A stretch of DNA of 64,000 nucleotides, taken from the NCBI RefSeq assembly GCF_029784165.1, contig NC_073694.1, positions 164,204,118-164,268,117 of the forward strand, written 5' to 3'. Shown one piece after another: positions 57,186 through 64,000 of the stretch. Under the pieces are notes generated by a model. It was not told where the DNA came from, did no database searches, and saw only the letters and a program-made list of their open reading frames with translations. This stretch comes from Wyeomyia smithii (taxonomy: Eukaryota > Arthropoda > Insecta > Diptera > Culicidae). Each line of letters begins with the position of its first letter. The stretch's first letter is position 1. Position numbers and translations under genes: made by a program.

Positions 57186-57440
57186 AGGTCCCCGTAGCTC
57201 TGTGGTTAGCGATGTCGGTCGGCTAGTTCTCCCACACGATTGTGATATCGGGTTCGATTCCCGATCGAAAAGATCGAGCTGGAAATTTTCTCAACTGGGG
57301 CACGGTGTATCGTTGTACTTATACTACACATGCGAAATGTGCCAATAACAATATCGATGACGTATTCTCTCAACTAATAATCTAGTTGATCGAGACCGCT
57401 ATTAGCTCCCAGGCTAAGCGTGCGATATTGTTTTCAACTT
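57186..57440 (+). mobile_element. Feilai-like tRNA-derived SINE
   Basis: RNA polymerase III promoter boxes are clear: A box TAGCTCTGTGG at 57195-57205 and B box GGTTCGATTCC at 57251-57261, 56 bases apart. A tRNA-like head (CCCCGTAGCTCTGTGGTTAG) is followed by a tRNA-unrelated body to about 57440. It sits inside the T-rich block. Feilai is the abundant tRNA-related SINE of Aedes aegypti; that name is from general knowledge and not verified by alignment. The 3' end is approximate. Confidence 0.8.
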
Positions 57441-57669
57441 GTCATGTTTATTGATTGAATTAATACACTCTGTTCACATCTTTTTTGTTATTTATGCCAT
57501 TTTGCCATTGGTGTCATTTTCATAATGTAATTTAAGTTACAAAATTAAAACTATTGAATGAAATCAACTAGAAGCTAATATTTGCCATTTTACATATATA
57601 TTATATTCTGTTACTTTAGTTATTTTTTTTCGTTTGTCATTCTCATATTTTGCATTTAATTTTCTACCT

Positions 57670-59820
57670 TTCGCAACTTTCGCGAAATTATGACTCTCGA
57701 TAGCACGGAACAGCACCACTCTAGCGGGGCGTTGCGATGGTGCGTTGATTATTTCTGCCTGTTAACAGCAGCTGAGAGATTGCAATTATGCAGCAAGAGA
57801 TTTGCCGCGTTCACCGGAGGTAACCCTGCGCCATCCTCCCACATGACTGACGTTGCGGTGAGCAGGCGGCGAATCATTGCGAAGTTGAGAGCGTAATTAA
57901 AAAATTACTTTCATTTATCATTCATGACTGAATGCTCGGAACGGACGCACTCGTTAGCGCTTGATCTGATTTGAGGTGAGAATTGTACGATTTGCAACCG
58001 AAATGGGTTATTTCTAGGAATCCAAATTACGCACTCTAGTGGAAGACACACCGCTCCTCAGGCTAGTATTCAGGTCAATCAAATAGACATTAGTGCCCGT
58101 TCACCAGTTTTAGCTGCGTGATGCATTTTTTTCTACCCTATCTATCGGATGAAACTCACAAATTAGCCGGGTAATTAATCACTTAGCTGACGTGCGAAAA
58201 TGTAACAATATATCATTTGTGGAAAAACGCTTAAGCGAATTTAAATTATCGTTGGAAAGGTTGAGAACATGATACGGTGCAATTTTCATGCTGATATTAC
58301 AGTTAAAAAATGGCTCAACAACAAAAAGCTTCTCATGGAAAATTTACACCTCGATAGTACCGTGAAATCCTAAAACCTTCAACAGAAGGTTTGATTTGCG
58401 AGGATAAAACATTTGCAATGCTAACCAGAACAATAGAAACACTTTTCGGCTAAACTTGTTTTCCACCAACAGCCTGGGCAACTGAGTGTTATTTTTCCAG
58501 TTGTTGCTCCTTTTTTTCGTTTCCCAGCGCCATTGTTGGCGATGCCGGGAGTAGAATATGAAAATGAGACATGCTTCCCGGCCGAAGGGCAGAGTGTGGA
58601 AATGTTTCGGTGCTCCACCCGCTTACTCTGTTATGTCTGAATTTGAATCTGAATTACCTTCCGCTATCCGGCCCGGAAAGGTTGGCTGCTGAGTTGACTG
58701 GCATCCGGCTGTTACTGACGTCACGTGCAGTACCAGTGGGAGAAGTTTCCTTCGTGGTTACCTTTTCCCCGCGCTGGAACTTCCGCGAAGGTTGTCGGTG
58801 TATAATCGAGCTTGCAGTGCGATACCGTTATGTTAAATAGGATTGTGTTTTTATTTTTATTTTTTCGAAACTTCGATGCAAGCTTAGGATTGATATTAAC
58901 AGAAACCAGTCATTGTATTGTTGGGCTTCTCATAAAAATCAAAGTGTGTGAATGCAACCGTTTAACATGATAACCAACAGAACTGGGATTATCATTGCAG
59001 CGGAAAGCCAACGAACAAAAAAGAACGTTCCAGCTGGCTCAAAATAAACACTGTAAATTAATTTTAATCCAGCTTTTCCGACCAATGCTTCAGTGGTGTA
59101 GTTTTTCTCCTTCCGCTTTCGGAAGGCCCTTTTATGCATCATACCAATTCCTCTGTGGCAAAAAAGCAAATACGACGATTTACATGTTAAAGTGAACCGA
59201 TCTCTCGTGAGTCGTGGTGATGAACCGGGAGTGCGATGTCAGTACCCTGACCCAATATTTCACGTGAATTTTTTTGCGAATACCAACACGCGTAGAAATT
59301 CCGGCCAAATCGGCTTCACAATTAAAATGCCTAGAAGTAGTATTTTTCAACATATCGACACGAATATATCTCGATCGGGTTTCATTCTTTTGTCGTTATT
59401 TTTCATTACATAAATGTCCATTTTGCTATTTTCCCTCGTTGCCGAGCGTGCTGGAGCCTGACGGCTTCCATTATTGTGCCTGTGAACGGTTGAAGCGCAA
59501 AGTGAAATCCGCTGATTATATCAATCTATTTTCGGTCGTTTCAGTACCCGAAGAGCAGAAGAAATATTTTCCTTCATCAGTCGTCAGCCTGAGTGAGGCA
59601 TCGAGGCTAAATGTACTAGTATTGGAAATGAATTATTTAATAGCAAATATTCGATCAAAGACTGCAGCAGGATATTGCAACTAACACTGAGTAAAGGCTA
59701 AAAGCGTACCAAAAACAATCGAAATTAATTGGATAGAAACTTTTCAAGTTGATAGTCGTAAACATGTGTACATATATTATGGGATTTGAGGAAAAAATAT
59801 TTGCAGTAGGTGATTATCCA
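57670..59820. other. Mixed-composition DNA, no firmly supported gene
   Basis: Frames of up to 136 codons occur (for example 59274-59684 on the plus strand) but show no domain or start context that convinces. The GC-richer part at 58550-58830 may be a regulatory region; see the composite site at 58716. Confidence 0.4.
58716..58727. promoter_or_regulatory. Overlapping CRE and E-box
   Basis: TGACGTCA (58716-58723) overlaps CACGTG (58722-58727) by two bases, giving TGACGTCACGTG. CRE sites bind CREB/ATF proteins and CACGTG binds bHLH proteins such as CLOCK/CYCLE. It lies in a GC-richer stretch. Functional use is inference. Confidence 0.3.
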
Positions 59821-59829
59821 GGATTACAG

Positions 59830-60120
59830 TAACTTACGCTTACGGCGGATCTCGGGTAAGACCCGAGTAGATTTATGATTTCAGTAATCATTAAGAATTC
59901 GATATTTAAGATTTTTCTTAAGACTTTATGAAATGAGAATGTTTGGCTAATGACATTGAAGAATTTTAAAATTAAGACACCTTGAGAACTAAGAATTTAA
60001 GGGTTTTACGATTATAATATATAAGAATTGAACGAGTTCAGGAATTCAATATTACAGGATATGAGAATTTCGAATTTGTAGGTTTATTAAAATTTTACAA
60101 TTCCATTAGGAGCGCAACTA
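59830..60120. repeat. Degenerate AAGAATTT-type simple repeat
   Basis: Words such as AAGAATT, TTAAGA and GAGAAT recur irregularly. A small hairpin CTCGGGT/ACCCGAG is at its left edge near 59857. No gene is supported. Confidence 0.35.
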
Positions 60121-60275
60121 ATAGTCACCTACGACATATTATTCAAAATATTGCCTATCGTTAGCTACAACTATGTTTTATTTTTCTAGCAAAGATCGTT
60201 ACGTTAAAAGTGTTCAGACTATGACAGTAAGAGGCCGAGAGTTGTCTGGCAGTAACGGCTGACAACTAAAAGCTG

Positions 60276-60799
60276 TCAAATAAAGTAGAAGAACTTAAAA
60301 AAAACTGATTTTTTTCTCAAGAAGATAAATTCATTGTGAACTAACAAAAAATAATGAACATTTGAAAAAGGTCCATAACCGGCCTTCCGACGAAGTTTTC
60401 TTATGATGCCAGAACAAGAGCGTACGGCCTTCAAGAACGCTTTTCGAATGCATCTCTTGATTCTACCGATCAACTGTTCGCAATTCGTTGATCTCCAGGT
60501 ATTTTTGCACCGAAGTAACTCAAAATCCCAAAGAAATCTACGATTGGACGACACTGAAGTGGATTCGTTGGGTTGCGCATCTGGGGTCGTAAACATGTGG
60601 AGTGGAGTGGAAACGTTTGTGTTTTTTTGACATGCTGTGATGATATTTTCTCTGACAAAAACAGATACTTTTCATATGTATGGTGTTTTGGAAGAAATGG
60701 AATCATAATGTTGTTGAAACATTCGCTCTGGTATATATTTTGATTGTTAGATAAACTACTAGGCTTGGACCACGATTTCACAAAAAGCAAACTAAACAA
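60276..60799 (-). pseudogene. Second IS630/Tc1/mariner-type transposase fragment
   Basis: Minus-strand pieces read IYQSECFNNIMIPFLPKHH, then a decayed second-aspartate region (FLSEKISSQH), then NPTNPLQCRPIVDFFGILS. After a frame change, KNTWRSTNCEQLIGRIKRCI and IIRKLRRKAGYGPFSNVHY follow. The order matches the C-terminal half of a mosquito ITm-like DDE transposase, but a different subfamily from the 46 kb copy. The RPIE catalytic glutamate is replaced by valine (RPIV). It is non-functional. Confidence 0.65.
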
Positions 60800-61213
60800 A
60801 AAAATACTGGCATTAAGAAGAAAGATAGAGCTTTCATATACATACTCTCATTCCTCTCTGAGCGTGTTTGTTGTGGAGTAAAAGAGCCTCAAAAATATTC
60901 CAGATTTTTAGTTATCATCCGTTAGAATCACTTTTTTGTGTTCGTGTTGTGGGCGTTTTTCAAACAGTGCTCGGTTTAATTGCACCAATTGAAGTCGATA
61001 CCGTTCCTGAGTGATGGTTTCATTGGTTTCAACAGCTCGGGTCCGTATTATTTGGAACTGGTCGCATCAAATACACAGCATAACCTTCATTTCTTTGGAT
61101 TACTTTGATGAATCCATTCTCATCACCCGCCACGATACGATGAAGGAAACCCTTTTTTTAGCCAGTGGATCAGTTGTTCACAGGTGAAAAAATATTACCA
61201 GGTGTACAGCCTT
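60800..61213. other. Unassigned spacer
   Basis: Nothing recognised between the transposase fragment and the Jockey-type LINE tail. Confidence 0.4.
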
Positions 61214-64000
61214 ATAGGTTTATTTATTTATTTATTTCATCCAACACTATGGTTTACATGGAATGTGGGTGATGGGGAAAAGTCAACAATTAGGCATAAA
61301 AACCTCATATCTTTTAACATAAATATATAAACTTAATCTAACACAGAACAAATATAATTATTAAATATAAAATAAAAAGATCATATAAGATTACTGAGAA
61401 CAGTACTTTCGATAAACATTCGTTGTCAAATCGTCTCTTCCGCCGGAACAATCTAGCTCTCTCTCCAAATTTATTTGATGAAAATAGTCATTAGAATTGC
61501 ACTCATCGAGTGTAGTAGTGAGTTTAGGAGATAATCCTTTCTGACCAATGGACGACGGAGGAAGCCGGCTCTGTATCTCAGACGCATGTATAGCGCACTG
61601 ACGTTAAGCTGTTCCAACAATGAGCTACAACCAGTCTCAGTCGAAAGCAGTTTGGCAGCAAAAACAGCTTTCGAGACTTTTCGTCTTTTCTCCAACGTGG
61701 TAATCCCCAGCAATTTACAACGAGCTGCATATGAAGGCAGGTCGAATTGGTTGAGTCACCTTGGATTCCTGAGGGTGTACCCAACGAACTTCCGTTGAAT
61801 GCCTTCAATTCTTCGTATCCAAGTTGCGTGATAGGGTGACCAAATGACGGCGGGAGGCTCCAAGTGAGACCGTAGAAACGCAAAATAGAGTCAATCACAA
61901 ATTGCTGATGCTGTCGAAAGGATAGATCTGAATCTAGATAAATACCAAGATCTTTTACGGTTTCAACACGCTCCAACGAGTGTTCAGCAATCGTGTAGTT
62001 ATAGTAGTAGGTTTCGCGGCTAACTTTTTTTGGTGAAACGAGATGTTCACATACTTTTCGACGCTAAGGGATGAGACTGTGGAGTGTCGCAAACAGCTAA
62101 ACTTCTTACTTCGGCATACATTTTGAAGTCATCAGCATACACAAGTTTTCAACTTCCCGTGCATAGGTTCGTGGCATCGTTAAAGAAGAAAATAAACAGA
62201 ATTGGCCCGAGATTGCTGAGGCACGCCGGAGCAGTTGAACTCCTGGGAGAGAGATGCGCCAATTTTGACTCGTAATTTCTTCTGTTTCATATAAAATTCC
62301 AGCCAGCTGCAAAGTCGAGTCGAAAACCCAAGTTGTTTAAATTTTTTGAGAGCTATGTCGTGATCGATACGATCAAAGGCGGCCTTCTTATCGGTATAAA
62401 TTGCATTAACTTGGTTACCTCGGGAATTTCTATTAAACCAAGCACAGAAGGGTGAACTCCATGAGATTCGTGTCAACTGATTTGCCAGTCATAAATCCAT
62501 GTTATTGTGTAGAAATGTAACTACGACAGTTGAACATTATATAGTCGCTAACTACTAGCTCAAGAACTTAAGAACCAGCACAAAGGGACGTTATGCCTCG
62601 ATAATTTTCAACTAACTGTTTTTTACCCTTCTTTTCCATTCTGAAGAAACCGAACTTGCTGCATCGAAAGGTTTAGGATTTTCATGAGAGAGGCTTTAAT
62701 CTCCTGCGAGCACTTCTTCTTGAAAACAGTTGAAACACCGTCCGGCCCAGGCGTGAATGAAGATTTCAGTTTGCGGAAAGCTTTTAACAGCATGTCTTCG
62801 GAAATATGAAGAGTGTCCAAATCGACTACATCTAAAGCCACGTTTTCGAGGCATTGAGGATCAATCTCTGCATGGTTACGAGGACTGAATACGGTAGCAA
62901 AATGCTCGGCGAAAAGTTCAGATTTTTCGGCGTTGGTAGAAGCCACCACATTTCTTTGTGCTTTAATCGCACAAACGAACAGAATTTGGCTAGATACTGA
63001 CGTAGCTGCTCTTGAAGCACTCGCACATATTCAGCATATCGTTGACGATTATATCGTCTGTAGTTGCCACTAGCTCTGTTGAACATAGCTTTCGTAGTAG
63101 GATTTCGATTTCGAGTAAACTTTCGAAGAGCTGCAGCACGAATTCTTTTCAAGGAACGAAGTTGAGTTTTCGTGGAGGCTTGGAAAATGGAGTGCACCTC
63201 AATTAAATGGCTTGAACAATCAAGGTGAATTGGGGTATAGCTTCATCTACATCGTTACAACCAGTGACTGCTCCCAGTCTACCGTTTGGAAGTATTAACT
63301 GAGTGCTGAGTAATCAGTTTTCTTACAGGTCAATGCAGTCGTGTCAATATCTTCAACTAGAAAGCATTAAACGTCAGAGCAGGATGATATGAATCCAAAC
63401 ATTCTAAAGGTTCGTTAGTACTAACCGGAATTGTGTAGTTCGCTCCGTCATTAAGAAACAGCAGGTCCAAATATCGTCCGTTAAAATTACTGACTGGATT
63501 CACTTGCAGTAAGTTGCACTTTGCGGTACCGTCAAGAAGCATATTCTGAGCAGTTGCCTCGTTCCGATCACGACGTCTGGAGGTAGTGTTCGAAACAACA
63601 ACAAACATGTAACCGTGACGTGGTGGCTTCTATGCGATTTTGGGTTGATTGTAGTCACCAGCTATGATAATGATGTCGTTCCAATTTGCAGCATCACAGA
63701 TCTTCTCAATGCAGCCGATATGGAGTTTCATAAGCTAAGGCTCTGTATTTTTCTCGGGTGGTAAGTAAAAACATCCAACAAAGAGTGTCAACCATTCAAT
63801 TGAATTGTAATGAATAGCTGCTCGAGAGCAGCACAAAAACCAATGTCACAGAATCTGGAATCGACAGCTTTTTTCACGGCAATAATGACACCACTGCCTA
63901 CACCGCGGAGACTTTTTAAACGGTTCCTATAGATTCTGCACACTTCTTACTGGTTACCGAACAGTTGAACTGAATTATTTCTGCTGTCGAGCCAAGTCTC
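61214..64000 (-). pseudogene. Decayed Jockey-clade LINE, running off the right edge
   Basis: Read on the minus strand from the right edge, this contains an endonuclease with ETWLDS, VGSGVIIAVKKAVDSRF and YLDLLFLND. RT follows at 62949-61980 with SSFTPGPDGVS, IYTDKKAAFDRIDHDIA (motif A aspartate), the SGVPQ block, and LVYADDFKMYA around 62125 (catalytic YADD). VKDLGIYLDSDLSFRQH and a Jockey-type C terminus (LLGITTLEKRRKVSKAVFAAKLL) come next. The element ends with an (AAAT)n tail whose complement is TTTATTTATTTATTTATTT at 61220-61238. Stops and frameshifts split it into at least six pieces. The 5' end, including any gag, lies outside the window. Confidence 0.8.

Noticed and set aside
57195..57261. 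tRNA gene from A and B boxes
   Set aside because: The head lacks a complete cloverleaf with acceptor stem and is followed by a long SINE body, so it is called a SINE. The same applies to 14722-14774.
59274..59684. 136-codon plus-strand ORF
   Set aside because: There is no recognisable domain, no promoter or splice context, and a low-complexity N-terminal half. It could be real, but the sequence alone does not support it.

Overview
The window looks like a transposon-dense, gene-poor stretch of a culicine mosquito genome, most likely Aedes. The basis is a Feilai-like tRNA-derived SINE, a MosquI-like I-clade LINE, R1-clade, RTE-like and Jockey-like LINEs, TA- and TTAA-flanked MITEs, IS630/Tc1/mariner transposase fragments, and AT-rich intergenic DNA. 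The species call is inference. I found no complete host protein-coding gene. Host signals are limited to candidate 5' exons/promoters near 4.4, 27.0 and 42.6 kb and one duplicated unidentified ORF pair near 35.2/40.5 kb.

Layout. 0-5.9 kb: AT-rich, no clear gene. 5.9-8.8 kb: a 1.4 kb palindrome flanked by a diverged direct repeat. 8.95-11.6 kb: an A-rich block split by a 1,878 bp solo-LTR-like element (TG...CA, 4 bp duplication ATTG). 11.6-14.8 kb: a short MITE-like repeat, a partial second copy of the palindrome, a broken RTE-like LINE (minus strand), a tandem repeat and a minus-strand tRNA-derived SINE. 15.0-20.75 kb: a nearly complete I-clade LINE (gag, endonuclease, RT, RNase H) with few disabling lesions. 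20.8-21.4 kb: a decayed Jockey-like tail. 21.56-25.45 kb: a 5'-truncated R1-clade LINE with a 14 bp target-site duplication. 25.5-29.3 kb: unique DNA, a TA MITE and a 340 bp foldback.

29.5-41.0 kb is the most striking region. A minus-strand R1-clade element runs into the heptanucleotide satellite (AGAGTAT)n and then presumptive host sequence. A 5.2 kb segment covering most of this is present twice in direct tandem (30509-35728 and 35729-41007). The copies are almost identical and differ mainly by a 7 bp deletion, homopolymer changes and nine extra satellite units. The junction shows 2 bp of microhomology and lies inside the R1 element, so it looks like very recent segmental duplication or an assembly duplication.

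41-50 kb: unique DNA, a candidate CRE/TATA promoter, a decayed second I-clade copy interrupted by a Tc1/mariner-type transposase remnant, a second TA MITE and a TTAA MITE. 51.7-56.2 kb: a strongly A-rich low-complexity block that resolves into two diverged ~2.1-2.3 kb tandem units. It is followed by a T-rich block (56.5-57.7 kb) holding the Feilai-like SINE. 58-61 kb: mostly unique DNA plus another transposase fragment. 61.2-64.0 kb: a decayed Jockey-clade LINE on the minus strand that runs off the right edge.

The transposon genes act as independent LINE/DNA-transposon machines. None of the copies here looks fully functional; the I-clade element at 15-20.7 kb is closest.
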